From Algoriphagus aestuarii (GTDB taxonomy: Bacteria > Bacteroidota > Bacteroidia > Cytophagales > Cyclobacteriaceae), in contig JAFIDK010000002.1 of the NCBI GenBank assembly GCA_017051695.1, positions 1-64,000 on the forward strand: a stretch of 64,000 nt of DNA. The letters are read 5' to 3'. The position numbers and the translations under genes are program-made. Positions 32,565 to 42,277 of this stretch are shown one piece after another (the first letter of the stretch is position 1; each line of letters opens with the position of its first letter). The notes under the pieces are model-generated. The model saw only the letters and a program-made list of their open reading frames with translations, searched no databases and had not been told where the DNA came from.

Positions 32565-33710
32565 TTATACTTTTATATATAGGCGTTTTTTGTCCATCCA
32601 TAATCCAATCAGCCAAATCAATAACATGTAGGAGAATGCAAAGAAGAAAGAAGCGTTTTTTGGACTAAGCCAACTTGTAAAGAGATTTTGGTAAATAAAG
32701 GATCTTAAAGACATATCACCTACTGGAATCATCCCGAGTAATTGAATGACGATTCCGGAGGCCACATAGAGAATCAGTGGGTTTCTACCGAAAACTTCAA
32801 AAAAGTAGGTCCAACCGTTGACATTTTTCAATTCAATGATAAAAACCAAAACTGCCAGTATCAGCATATCAATACCAACAGTCAAAAGAACATAGGAACT
32901 TGTCCAGATTTTTTTGTTGATCGGAAATAATAGATCCCAAGCATAGGCAGCTACTATCAGAACGGCACCATAAATCAGTAGTTTTTTAACAGTTTCCATC
33001 TTGTTTCCAAGAGTTTGTATCATTTTTCCTACTAGATAACCCGCGATTACATTGACAATAGCAGGCAGTGTGCTTAGGATTCCTTCCGGATCAAAAGGTA
33101 TTCCTTCACCACCGTACATTCTTTCTGGGCCGATCAAAGCCAGATCCAGTTTGATGGCGGCATTTCCTGCTAATCCATAAGGGTCAGAAGCATCTCCGAA
33201 AAAGTACATTATCAGCCAATATCCCAATAAGGCAAGTGCACTGAATATCCAGCCAAGACGAATTCCTCCTAGGTATAAAATGATGGCAGCAAAGAAGTAG
33301 CTTAAGGAAATTCTCTGTAAAACACCGAATAACCTAACCTCTGATAGTTTAATGAAGCTGAATTCGCCGCTTTCTGTGATATCATAAAAAGGGAATGCAT
33401 TGAGCATCCATCCAATGAAGAATATGAGAAAGGCTCTTTTTCCAACTTTTTTAAAAAAATCTCCTGAGGACATTTCTTGGAGTTTTTTCATAGAGAAGCT
33501 CATGGCATTACCGACTACGAATAAAAAAGTGGGAAATACCAAATCAGTGGGAGTGAAGCCATGCCATTTGGCATGGGCCAATGGTCCATATAAATTGGAC
33601 CAGTCGCCAGCGGTATTTACAATTACCATAAATGCGATGGTCATTCCCCGCAATACGTCCAAAGCAAGATATCTATTTGACAAGATACCAGAACTGGAGT
33701 TTAAAGTCAT
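32565..33710 (-). CDS. Heparan-alpha-glucosaminide acetyltransferase-like membrane protein (DUF5009)
   Basis: A 381-residue membrane protein of the HGSNAT/NagX family with about ten hydrophobic helices. The N-terminal signature is RYLALDVLRGMTIA then KWHGFTPTDLVFPTFLFVVG with the histidine thought to carry the acyl group. The family acetylates sugars or glycans across the membrane using cytoplasmic acetyl-CoA. Bacterial NagX-type members work on amino sugars. No sugar pathway gene lies next to it. It precedes the nuclease gene by about 78 bp with a hairpin in between. Confidence 0.85.
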   Translation of the reverse strand: MTLNSSSGILSNRYLALDVLRGMTIAFMVIVNTAGDWSNLYGPLAHAKWHGFTPTDLVFPTFLFVVGNAMSFSMKKLQEMSSGDFFKKVGKRAFLIFFIGWMLNAFPFYDITESGEFSFIKLSEVRLFGVLQRISLSYFFAAIILYLGGIRLGWIFSALALLGYWLIMYFFGDASDPYGLAGNAAIKLDLALIGPERMYGGEGIPFDPEGILSTLPAIVNVIAGYLVGKMIQTLGNKMETVKKLLIYGAVLIVAAYAWDLLFPINKKIWTSSYVLLTVGIDMLILAVLVFIIELKNVNGWTYFFEVFGRNPLILYVASGIVIQLLGMIPVGDMSLRSFIYQNLFTSWLSPKNASFFFAFSYMLLIWLIGLWMDKKRLYIKV

Positions 33711-33833
33711 TTTGTAGGTTGGATTGGGTGGTAAATAAATTGAAATTATAATCTAAGTATTCAAGCCTCAATTTAAAATATTATCTTGTTTTATGCTTTT
33801 CATTAAAATTTTTGTTGAATTAAAATCGAGAGA

Positions 33834-34715
33834 ATGAAAAATATCGACATCGAAAAACTAAAAGTAACCTCCGAAATAGAACTGAAAAATATCCCGACAT
33901 TTTTGGATCTGGAAACCTCTGAAAAGAAAAAGGAGAAAAAGCTAAATGAATATCGGGAGACTTTATCTGAGCACCAGGATACGATGTATGCTCATAATAA
34001 GTATTCAGTATTAATCTGTTTGCAGGGGATGGATACAGCAGGTAAGGACAGTTTGATCCGGGAGGTGTTCAAAGAATTCAATCCGCGTGGCGTGGTAGTC
34101 CATAGTTTTAAAACGCCCTCATCCACTGAGTTGGAACATGATTATCTATGGAGACACTATGTCGCTCTTCCTGAGCGTGGTAAGTACGCTGTATTTAACA
34201 GAACCCATTATGAAAACGTGTTGGTGACAAGGGTTCACCCGGAATACATTCTGGCAGAGAATATCCCTGGAATTAACACAGTAGAAGACATCACACCTGC
34301 TTTTTGGGAAAAGAGATTTGAACAGATCAATAATTTTGAAAACCATATTCATCAAAATGGTGTAATAATCCTGAAATTTTTTCTCCATTTAAGTAAGGAT
34401 GAACAGAAGCATCGGCTTTTGAGAAGATTGGATAAAAAGAAGCATAACTGGAAATTTTCGCCAGGAGATCTGAAAGAGCGTGGCTTTTGGGATCAATATC
34501 AGTCCTATTATGAAGATGCAATCAACAGGACATCTAAACCTCATGCTCCTTGGTATATTATACCTGCAGACAATAAAGGAACCGCAAGGGTTTTGGTAGC
34601 AAAGACAATCTTAGAAGAAATGGCACGATACAAGGATATCAAAGAGCCTGTTTTGGAAGAGGAAGTGGCAGAACATATTTCGAAATACAGAGAAATATTG
34701 ATAGGGGAGAAATGA
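33834..34715 (+). CDS. Polyphosphate kinase 2 family protein
   Basis: A 293-residue single-domain PPK2. The Walker A motif GMDTAGKD is at residues 65-72, the conserved lid/Walker B region reads VFNRTHYENVL, and the C-terminal WYIIPADNK is also conserved. The size and lack of an N-terminal duplication fit class I or III; class III, described from Cytophaga hutchinsonii, is my preference but it cannot be settled by eye. It phosphorylates nucleoside mono- or diphosphates with inorganic polyphosphate in the cytoplasm. It stands alone between divergent and same-strand neighbours. Confidence 0.9.
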   Translation: MKNIDIEKLKVTSEIELKNIPTFLDLETSEKKKEKKLNEYRETLSEHQDTMYAHNKYSVLICLQGMDTAGKDSLIREVFKEFNPRGVVVHSFKTPSSTELEHDYLWRHYVALPERGKYAVFNRTHYENVLVTRVHPEYILAENIPGINTVEDITPAFWEKRFEQINNFENHIHQNGVIILKFFLHLSKDEQKHRLLRRLDKKKHNWKFSPGDLKERGFWDQYQSYYEDAINRTSKPHAPWYIIPADNKGTARVLVAKTILEEMARYKDIKEPVLEEEVAEHISKYREILIGEK

Positions 34716-34827
34716 AAAGCTTGTTTATATAGTACAATTTTATTCTCTGAATATTACATTCTTGAATAAATTTTTTATCTTCATTTACTTTTAAAAAATT
34801 GATTTTTAACGTTTTAACTTTTGTATC

Positions 34828-36270
34828 ATGAAAAATCTAGCATTATTTCTGATTTTGTGTTTTTTTCTTATTTCCTGTAAAAATGATAAAATCACAACGT
34901 CTGGTGGTTCCCAAATCTCTGAAAACGAGAATACGCTTAATCCTCTAGGGGTTAGTTCAAAACAACTAATAGAGGGATCCTACTTATTTTATCTTGATGA
35001 AAATGAATTTGTGCCGATTGTCAATGGTCCCAAGGAAGACATGGCAGGCCAGATAAGCCCTGAAATAATCGGCGATAAGAAGTTAAAAATCAAAGACTAC
35101 TTTAAACAAGCACATGACATCAGCATAAATGATGAAAATATTTTTGTGATCAGTTTTTCAGGTTTCTTGATGGAAAACATCAGTGAAAAAGACGCAGAAA
35201 GGATTAAAAAACACCAATTTGTAATAGCTGCCCAGCAAAATTTCACTTTTCAGAATATTAGACCCTCTATGCAGTCTAACCCGATTCCTGAGAACATCAG
35301 ACCCTCTATGCAAGAGAATCAGACATGGCAATATGATTCACAGAATAAAACAAGTACCAATGTCAGTTTCGTGAACCCATTAACTATTGTGGGTAGTGAA
35401 GAACATAAAATTTGGATAATTGATACTGGAATTGATGGTACACATAAAGATTTAAATGTGATCGGAACCGTGATGGAAGGGGGAGTAAATGTTGAATATT
35501 CAAAATCTTTTGTCCCAAGTGAGCCCAATCCATTGGAAGATTTTCTTGGCCATGGGACACATTGTGCAGGAATTGCTTCTGGAAAGGCTCATGCTCCTAA
35601 TGATCCAAATCAATTGGGAATGAATGGCGTTTCTCCAGGTGCCCCAGTTGTTTCTATTAAGGTGATTAATAAGAATGGTTTCGGGATTTGGGCAAAAGTG
35701 GTGAAAGCATTAGAACATGTGTATAGTTTAGCAAATTCTGGAGATATAATAAATATGAGTATTGGAGCAGAATGGCAGGGACCTTCAACTATTAATTATT
35801 GTAGTAATCCTCATGGGAATTTAAATAAAGTGTTAGAGCAAATAGGTGATTTAGCAACAATTAAAAATGTATATGTGGTAATAGCTGCGGGAAACGAAAA
35901 AATTAAATCTGAGAATTATTTCCCAGGCTGCTACGTACCTACTTTAACTAATGATTCAACCATCACAGTTGCTTCAATTAAAACAACTTTTGATTTCGAA
36001 CAAGGTATATATTTAACACCTGTCTATTCTGATTATTCCTCTTACAAAAGCCCTACGATAGATTTTGTAAGTCCTGGAGAAGAAATGTTTTCCACCTATC
36101 CGGGGAATTCATACCGAGTAATGTCTGGAACCTCCATGTCCACTGCCTTGATGTCCGGAATTATTCATGCAAGAAACAGTCTGCCAAATAGTACTTCTGT
36201 AGAAAAAGTACATGGATTAACCTCAAATGGTGATTCAGGTTCAGAATATCCAATAGGGAAAGTAAACTGA
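34828..36270 (+). CDS. S8 (subtilase) peptidase, lipoprotein
   Basis: A 480-residue subtilase with a lipobox at Cys17 (FFLISC). The region 105-140 resembles an I9 propeptide inhibitor (VISFSGFLMEN, then DAERIKKH). It is followed at about 143-167 by a linker with two NIRPSMQ copies and then the catalytic domain: Asp199 in WIIDTGID, His242 in GHGTHCAG, the oxyanion Asn in AAGNE, and Ser436 in SGTSMS. All triad residues are present. It is likely an envelope-anchored protease. A paralogue lies at 38847, with a similar C-terminal YPIG ending. A terminator hairpin follows the gene and runs into the cyclase end. Confidence 0.9.
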   Translation: MKNLALFLILCFFLISCKNDKITTSGGSQISENENTLNPLGVSSKQLIEGSYLFYLDENEFVPIVNGPKEDMAGQISPEIIGDKKLKIKDYFKQAHDISINDENIFVISFSGFLMENISEKDAERIKKHQFVIAAQQNFTFQNIRPSMQSNPIPENIRPSMQENQTWQYDSQNKTSTNVSFVNPLTIVGSEEHKIWIIDTGIDGTHKDLNVIGTVMEGGVNVEYSKSFVPSEPNPLEDFLGHGTHCAGIASGKAHAPNDPNQLGMNGVSPGAPVVSIKVINKNGFGIWAKVVKALEHVYSLANSGDIINMSIGAEWQGPSTINYCSNPHGNLNKVLEQIGDLATIKNVYVVIAAGNEKIKSENYFPGCYVPTLTNDSTITVASIKTTFDFEQGIYLTPVYSDYSSYKSPTIDFVSPGEEMFSTYPGNSYRVMSGTSMSTALMSGIIHARNSLPNSTSVEKVHGLTSNGDSGSEYPIGKVN

Positions 36271-36297
36271 TCTTTAAAAAATAATTGAATGGATTCC

Positions 36298-38502
36298 TCA
36301 GCGACTTCTCTCTAGGGAAGTCGCGTTTATTTTATTTTTCTCCAATTCCACCTCAGCGGAAATCTTTAGGATAATATCCCGGTATTCACTATTACTTTTT
36401 AAATAATCGAATATTGGGTTGAGTTCAATAAAAAACAAGTCTCTCCACCCATTTTCATAAGCCTCATTTAAATACTTGAGCGATTGAGGGGTTTGATGCT
36501 TGGCTGCATATGCGCAAGCTAGATCAAAAAGTAAATTCGCATCTTTTTCTCCTCTATGTAATGCATCCTCACGGATTTTGATCGAATTATTCAGAAGACT
36601 GTCGGCAATTTGATTTTCACCTTCCTGCATCAATAAATAAGAATAATTTATAGGCACAGTGAAATAATAGTCTTCTTTAAAATTCTCAAATGACAAGATT
36701 GATTTTTCATAGTTTTCTTTGGCCAATGAGTATTTTCTCGAAAAAAAGTAAATTAACCCTGCAGATTCATAGTCATCAAAATCTGGGTTTTCGTTTAATA
36801 TTTGTGGGATTAATTTCCAGCTCTCGTCTTCCTTGTTTTCAGCGATTAATGCGGTGCCGATCAGGGAGTAGGTTACGGGATTAGGCGATATATTGAGAGA
36901 TTTGTTAAGCCATTCCAAAGCTTCTTTATTGTTACCTACAATTCGATAAATCCAGCCAGCTATTCTAAAAGGCACTTGATTATTTGGGTTTAGTGATGCG
37001 GATCGTTGTTGTCCAATTAACGCCTCCTCAAGATTTCCCTGACTGAAATCAACTGTAGCTAAGTTTCCTATAGCCTCACTATAATTTGGTTTTAACAACA
37101 GAGCACTTTCAAAAGATCTTTTGGCACTTTCTAGCTGACCTAAGTAATAAAATGTAATACCTCTAGTTTTATATAATTCAGCAGAATTTGGGTCTATTAA
37201 AAGGCCTTTTTCACTTACTTTTTTGCTTGAATCATACCAGGCCGTTTCAGCTGTTTTTGCAGCATATTGAGTATAGGAATCTGCTAATCCGGCGTAGGCC
37301 ATGGTGAAATTAGGGTCAATTTCAATCGCCTTTTGGAAATATTGGGCAGCCATTTTTATTCCATCAATATTGTAATTGGAGTATTCATTTTTTGCCAACA
37401 AGTATAAATTATATGCTTCTGGGCTTTCTGTGATTACTTTTCCTATTTCTGCTTCCTCTTTTGCGGATAGAGAGATTCCTAAAACCCTGGAGATCTCTTT
37501 TGCCACTATACTTTGGATTTGAAGAAGATTTTCTCCAGTTCTTGTAAAAGTTTCAGTCCAAAGATTTTTGTTTTCTTCCACATCAATGAATTGGACATTG
37601 ACTTTGGTCATGTCATTCAAGTATTGAATAGAACCTTTCAGGATCGTACTTACTTCCAGGACATTTGCTAAAGAATCCAAATCCAGATTTGGATCTGAAA
37701 GGTCCTTTATAGATGAATATGAAATGACTTTAATATCACTGATTTCAGAAAGTTGGCTGATGATTTCTTGAGTGATGTCTTTGGAGTAGACATCTTGGGA
37801 ATTCTTAACATCACTATTGAGGAAGGGAAGTACTGCTACAGATTTATCTTTTTTCCAGGTATAATTATTCCAAACCAGAGAATAAATAAGAAATAAAAGG
37901 ATAGAAATGGTAGCAAGCAATAATGCCCAAAACTTCCATGGTTCCCGCTCCTGAAATTTGACTGCCTTAATCATTTCAGCTCTTTTGGGAGTTGCCAATG
38001 GTTTATTGGTCAGGGCATAAAGTTCCAGTTCTTTTGATACATTTTTTAGTCGAAATGGCCCTAAACTGACATAGGTAAACGCTGTTTCTTTAGGTAATTG
38101 CTCTAATACTTTGGAGCTGAACAGGACGCAGGAAGGCACCCCGATGCTTTGAACTCTGGAAGCGACATTGACAGCATCTCCATACACATCACCATGATCA
38201 AGGATGATTCCGCCGCAATGAAGGCCAATCCTTAACTCAAGTTCTTTTGATTTCTGCCATTCTTTTTGAATTTCATAGCTTGCCTTTATAGCCTCTTCGG
38301 CGGTTTCAAAAATAGCCAGAATACCATCACCAAGTTCTTTGATGATTTTTCCTCTGTATCTACTGAAAATTTCTTGATGAAGCTCCAGATTTTGCTTCAT
38401 TAAATCAAAAGCATGATCCTCATCTTTACCCATAAGTAGGGTATATCCGACGATATCAGAAAAATAAACAATAGACTGTTTTCTATTTAAGGTTTGGGCC
38501 AT
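36298..38502 (-). CDS. Adenylate/guanylate cyclase with TolB-like and TPR domains
   Basis: A 734-residue protein. Residues 1-165 are a class III cyclase domain with both metal aspartates (Asp16 in YFSDIVGY, Asp59 in KELGDGI), Lys55 and Asp109 as expected for ATP selection, and Asn112 and Arg116 in VNVASR, so it looks active for cAMP. A membrane helix follows near 196-218, then a TolB/FlgO-like domain (SVAVLPFLNSD to about 345), then several TPR repeats to the end (AYAGLADSYTQ, ELYKTRGITFYYLG). Such fusions are usual in Bacteroidota and are thought to sense or bind proteins. Its stop is overlapped by the terminator of the first S8 gene. Confidence 0.9.
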   Translation of the reverse strand: MAQTLNRKQSIVYFSDIVGYTLLMGKDEDHAFDLMKQNLELHQEIFSRYRGKIIKELGDGILAIFETAEEAIKASYEIQKEWQKSKELELRIGLHCGGIILDHGDVYGDAVNVASRVQSIGVPSCVLFSSKVLEQLPKETAFTYVSLGPFRLKNVSKELELYALTNKPLATPKRAEMIKAVKFQEREPWKFWALLLATISILLFLIYSLVWNNYTWKKDKSVAVLPFLNSDVKNSQDVYSKDITQEIISQLSEISDIKVISYSSIKDLSDPNLDLDSLANVLEVSTILKGSIQYLNDMTKVNVQFIDVEENKNLWTETFTRTGENLLQIQSIVAKEISRVLGISLSAKEEAEIGKVITESPEAYNLYLLAKNEYSNYNIDGIKMAAQYFQKAIEIDPNFTMAYAGLADSYTQYAAKTAETAWYDSSKKVSEKGLLIDPNSAELYKTRGITFYYLGQLESAKRSFESALLLKPNYSEAIGNLATVDFSQGNLEEALIGQQRSASLNPNNQVPFRIAGWIYRIVGNNKEALEWLNKSLNISPNPVTYSLIGTALIAENKEDESWKLIPQILNENPDFDDYESAGLIYFFSRKYSLAKENYEKSILSFENFKEDYYFTVPINYSYLLMQEGENQIADSLLNNSIKIREDALHRGEKDANLLFDLACAYAAKHQTPQSLKYLNEAYENGWRDLFFIELNPIFDYLKSNSEYRDIILKISAEVELEKNKINATSLERSR
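36301..36330 (+). terminator. Terminator after first S8 protease gene
   Basis: GCGACTTC (36301-36308) pairs with GAAGTCGC (36317-36324), loop TCTCTAGG, followed by GTTTATTTTATTTTT. It overlaps the last codons of the cyclase gene on the other strand (Ser-Leu-Glu-Arg-Ser-Arg). Confidence 0.75.
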
Positions 38503-38846
38503 AAAAAATCTTGAAATCAGTTTAGCTAAAAGGTAGTTGGCTTCATAATTCTCTAGATAAAATTAGTGAGCCTATAAACAATAATACATGATTTGTCCCA
38601 GTCAATTGATGTCATCGCTGTTTTCTATTTTAAGATTGACCGAACAGGAATTGTTATATAGTAAATATTTTTACTCATAGATGTCCGTTTAGGTTATCAA
38701 TTTCTCAAAACTCAATTTATCTCGAATCTTGATATTATTCAAGGTCTAATGATTTTTTTACAATTAAAAATGCGTTTTATATCCTAAAAAGAGTATTTTG
38801 CTATATATTCTACTATTGAAATTTTGAAAGAATAACCTTAGATCCT
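38503..38846. other. Divergent intergenic region, cyclase and second S8 protease
   Basis: This 344-bp AT-rich gap separates two divergent genes and must hold both promoters. I see no gene and no exact TAnnTTTG with a paired TTTG; a TATTTTG-like near match lies around 38793 on the plus strand. Confidence 0.5.
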
Positions 38847-40127
38847 ATGAAAAAGTTATTGTTTGTTGCCAGTTTTTTGATTTTAAGTTTTTTCAGCTTT
38901 GGCCAAAAGACTTATGTAGTCACAATGAAAAACACATTTGATAGTCCTGTTTTGGAATCAAGACAGGATAATCCTGACAGAATAAGACAATCAAATCTAA
39001 ATGAAAGGAAAAGGGGAGAGAAAAAAAGCAAACTTCAGACGTTTATCAACAACAAGGGTATAAGGGGTGTACAGAATCAGTTTGTGGATGTTAAAGTGGG
39101 TTTTGTGGCACCTTTAACAGACCAAGAACTTCAAAATCTTCAAAATGATTCATCCGTGGAAAATGTAATAATGGATGTCCAAGTCCAGGGAAGACCCATG
39201 ATGCAAAGTGATCCAGGTTCACAAGGCAGACCTATGATGCAGGGCCGGCCTATCATGCAATCCGAACCTGTAGATCCCAGTTGGTCCTATGATGCGAATA
39301 CCAAGGCAAGTTGTGCCATTAATTTGGTAGGTGGATCCACTAATAGCAATAACAGGAAAGAAAGTATCTGGATAGTAGATACTGGAGTAGATCAGACACA
39401 CAAAGATTTAAAAGTAAACAGGTCTTCCAGGCTGGCTGCTTCTTTTGTTCCGGGAGAATCTTCCTTTGTAGATATAAATGGACATGGAACCCACTGTGCT
39501 GGTCTTGCTGCAGGCAAGGGTTCTGGAAGGCTTTCTGCAAACGGGGTTTCTTCTGGTGCAGAGATAATTCCGATAAAAGTATTTGACAGCAATGGGAATA
39601 GTAGTTGGGCAAAGATCCTTTTAGCCCTTGATCATATTGCAAATTACGGACAAGTAGGGGACGTCGTATTGATGAGTTTGGGGAGTTACAATGTTTCTGA
39701 CTGCAGCACTTCAAATCCTTTGCTTACCTCAGCAATCCAAAATATCGCCAATAAAGGGATGTTTGTAGTGATGTCTGCAGGAAATGCTGGTGGAGATGCA
39801 GGACGTAATTTACCGGGCTGTATCGATGGGCAAAATATTTTTACTGTAGGTGCTTTGAATTTTAAATGTGACGGTCTAGGTGGTAAGTATTCAGCATCAA
39901 ACTTTGGAACTGAAGTGGATTACTTTGTACCGGGAAGCGAAGTATTTTCCACATGGTCAAAAGATGCTTTTAATGAGCCAAGAGGAAATAATCCTTACCA
40001 AATCATGTCTGGTACTTCCATGTCAGCAGCAATTATGGCAGGTATCATTCATGCTACCAATGGAAGACCCAGGAATATCGGGAGTATCGAGATTGAGGGT
40101 GTTTCTTACCCAATTGCCGGACGGTAA
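38847..40127 (+). CDS. S8 (subtilase) peptidase, secreted
   Basis: A 426-residue paralogue of the gene at 34828. It has a signal peptide (cleavage near SFGQ20) without a lipobox, an I9-like segment (KVGFVAPLTDQELQNL), a linker at 115-146 with the short repeats GRPMMQ, GRPMMQ and GRPIMQ, and a complete catalytic domain: Asp178 (WIVDTGVD), His213 (GHGTHCAG), AGNAGG, and Ser391 (SGTSMS). The C-terminus ends SYPIAGR. No T9SS sorting domain is present, so it is probably periplasmic or exported by another route. It is convergent with the PSD operon with 21 bp between stops. Confidence 0.9.
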   Translation: MKKLLFVASFLILSFFSFGQKTYVVTMKNTFDSPVLESRQDNPDRIRQSNLNERKRGEKKSKLQTFINNKGIRGVQNQFVDVKVGFVAPLTDQELQNLQNDSSVENVIMDVQVQGRPMMQSDPGSQGRPMMQGRPIMQSEPVDPSWSYDANTKASCAINLVGGSTNSNNRKESIWIVDTGVDQTHKDLKVNRSSRLAASFVPGESSFVDINGHGTHCAGLAAGKGSGRLSANGVSSGAEIIPIKVFDSNGNSSWAKILLALDHIANYGQVGDVVLMSLGSYNVSDCSTSNPLLTSAIQNIANKGMFVVMSAGNAGGDAGRNLPGCIDGQNIFTVGALNFKCDGLGGKYSASNFGTEVDYFVPGSEVFSTWSKDAFNEPRGNNPYQIMSGTSMSAAIMAGIIHATNGRPRNIGSIEIEGVSYPIAGR

Positions 40128-40148
40128 CTTATATTTTACGGTTTATTT

Positions 40149-42272
40149 TTAATCTTCCAATAAGACTTCATCTATAAAAACCCAACCTTTTTCACCAGCT
40201 CCGGGATGCCATTTTGGTAATCTCGAGAGGGGAGTTAATCTCACGCGGATTTCATCAAATGACTCTGCTGGAAGGTTATATTTCAGTGCCTCGAGTCTTG
40301 CTATTTTAATTTCTTCGCTTTGAGGAGGTGTTTCTTTGATTGCCAAATTCCAAGTTCCTGATTGTTTGACCCAAATTTCAACTTGAGCAGGAGGGAAGAT
40401 GTAAGCACTTTCATTATATAAAAGACTGAATACAATTTGTTTAGGTTTATTCGAATCAGCCAATTTCACTATAAAATCCGCAGCAATTTCCTGATAGCCC
40501 AGCCAATCACCGGTGGTATGATTGGAATTGCTTTTTACTTCATCATACAATGTTCTTGCACCATTGCCTGCATATTTTTTATTGGGCTCGGATAGTAGCG
40601 CTATTTCTGACGGTAAAATTCCTGATTTGAATAGTAAAATGCTTTCCTCTGGACTTCCTATCCAGCCTTCTGCAAAAGCCTTAGTATGGATTCTGGAGGT
40701 GTTTTTTAAAAGAATCGGGCCCGAATAGGATTTACTGTTGATACTATCTGGTGAAGTGCCATCTAGGGTATATCTAATGTCGACACTTGGGATAGGATGC
40801 TTGATTTCCAGTAGAACACTGTCCTTAAATAATATTTCATCATAAATGATCTTCGGAGCATTTAATTCATAGATCAAACCAGTCTCATCAAACCCAAAAT
40901 CTATTTCGACACTTTTTAACTCAGCCTGGATTTTTTTCATTCCTTCTTTGGACAAATCGGTTTTCCAGATATAAAGCTTTTGGAGCTGGGTTAATTTTTT
41001 TAGGTCAGGAATTACATCATCATTGATTTTATTGCCAGAAATAGCCAGGCTTTTTAAAGTTTTTATTTTGCTCAAATCTGCAATTTGCGAATTCGTGATT
41101 CCGGCAAAGTTCAGCTGAATCTCCTCTAGATTAGGGAAATTGGTAAAAAGGGAGAGATCAACGCCTTCCAAAGGCATCTTATTTAAATTGATTTTTACTA
41201 CTTGTTCTTTGATTTTGGTTAAGTCTTTCAAAGATTCCGGATCAAAAGCTGAAATCCCGAAATAAGAAACTTCTAATGCCGGCGAATCCGGAAATAATGG
41301 ATTGATCTTTCTGAAAAAATTATTCAATTCAGCTACTAAATCAGGATCTGCAGCTTTGAATGAATAGGTTTTGTTTTTCTCGAATTTAGCTGAGGCGAAG
41401 ACGAATAAATCATTTTCTGGCTCAAGATCAACGACCTTTTTTTCAAAATCAGCTCCATTCAGAACCCATGCTGTTAAAATTTCAAGTTCCTCATCGGTCA
41501 GCTGTTCCTTGTTTTTGGGAGGCATGTGCTTTTTTTCCTCTTTGGGTAAATGAATACGCTGAGTTAGCAAAGACTCCTTGGCATCTCCTGGAACGATAAA
41601 CGGTCCGGATTCTCCCCCTTTTTTGATTCCCGCCAGATGATCCAATCGCAATTCACCTTTGATTTTACCTTCTTTATGGCAGCTTAGGCATTTGGCTTCA
41701 AGAATTGGCTGAACCATATCCGTAAAAATTATGGCTTCTGAAAGTTGTACCTGTTTGATTTCTTGACTTTGTATAGGAGCTAAAAGAAAGTCAGATCCAT
41801 GGGTTAAATTTGCTCCTAAATGTCCAGTCAGAACAATAATAACTCCAAGTCCTAGGGTTAGCGGTTTTAGTAAAGTGAGTTGTTTTTCTCTAAAAAAATA
41901 TAGCATCACAGAGAGGACAAATGTGGCAATTCCCATCCATTGATGCCAATCCAAATCAGTTCCTTCAAAATCCTCTTGGGCTAGTATCAACCCAGCTATG
42001 ACTGTAATCCCTGCAAAATTACTTCCTATTAAAAGACAATAAGTTCCTACCTCCTTTAAATCAGATTTGATATTGGGAATCCAGAAAAAAAGCAGTCCCA
42101 TCAAAATTAATACGATAGGAAAGTGGAGTAAAAGTGGATGCGATCTACCTAAAACCTGAAGCCAATCTGGAATAAGAAGATTGGATCCGCCTATCGCCAA
42201 TATGCAAGTCAATCCTAACCAAACGAAAAGCAAGTTTTCGAGGATTTGTTTAAACCTTTGTATTCGATTCAT
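40149..42272 (-). CDS. Membrane-bound cytochrome c domain protein with LRR and FN3-like regions
   Basis: A 707-residue multi-domain protein. Five membrane helices occupy residues 13-151 (DUF2231-like). A PSCyt1-type cytochrome domain follows with the heme motif Cys195-Leu-Ser-Cys198-His199 and the phrase HMPPKNKEQLTDEEL. Residues about 320-440 form leucine-rich repeats (NLEEIQLNFAGI, LKSLAISGNKI), followed by a chitobiase/FN3-like fold (VDIRYTLDGTSPD) and an F5/8-like C-terminus (DWLGYQEIAADFIV). It is the last gene of a three-gene operon (5 bp after DUF1501). The family is best known from Planctomycetes; the function is not established. Confidence 0.85.
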   Translation of the reverse strand: MNRIQRFKQILENLLFVWLGLTCILAIGGSNLLIPDWLQVLGRSHPLLLHFPIVLILMGLLFFWIPNIKSDLKEVGTYCLLIGSNFAGITVIAGLILAQEDFEGTDLDWHQWMGIATFVLSVMLYFFREKQLTLLKPLTLGLGVIIVLTGHLGANLTHGSDFLLAPIQSQEIKQVQLSEAIIFTDMVQPILEAKCLSCHKEGKIKGELRLDHLAGIKKGGESGPFIVPGDAKESLLTQRIHLPKEEKKHMPPKNKEQLTDEELEILTAWVLNGADFEKKVVDLEPENDLFVFASAKFEKNKTYSFKAADPDLVAELNNFFRKINPLFPDSPALEVSYFGISAFDPESLKDLTKIKEQVVKINLNKMPLEGVDLSLFTNFPNLEEIQLNFAGITNSQIADLSKIKTLKSLAISGNKINDDVIPDLKKLTQLQKLYIWKTDLSKEGMKKIQAELKSVEIDFGFDETGLIYELNAPKIIYDEILFKDSVLLEIKHPIPSVDIRYTLDGTSPDSINSKSYSGPILLKNTSRIHTKAFAEGWIGSPEESILLFKSGILPSEIALLSEPNKKYAGNGARTLYDEVKSNSNHTTGDWLGYQEIAADFIVKLADSNKPKQIVFSLLYNESAYIFPPAQVEIWVKQSGTWNLAIKETPPQSEEIKIARLEALKYNLPAESFDEIRVRLTPLSRLPKWHPGAGEKGWVFIDEVLLED

Positions 42273-42277
42273 AAAAA

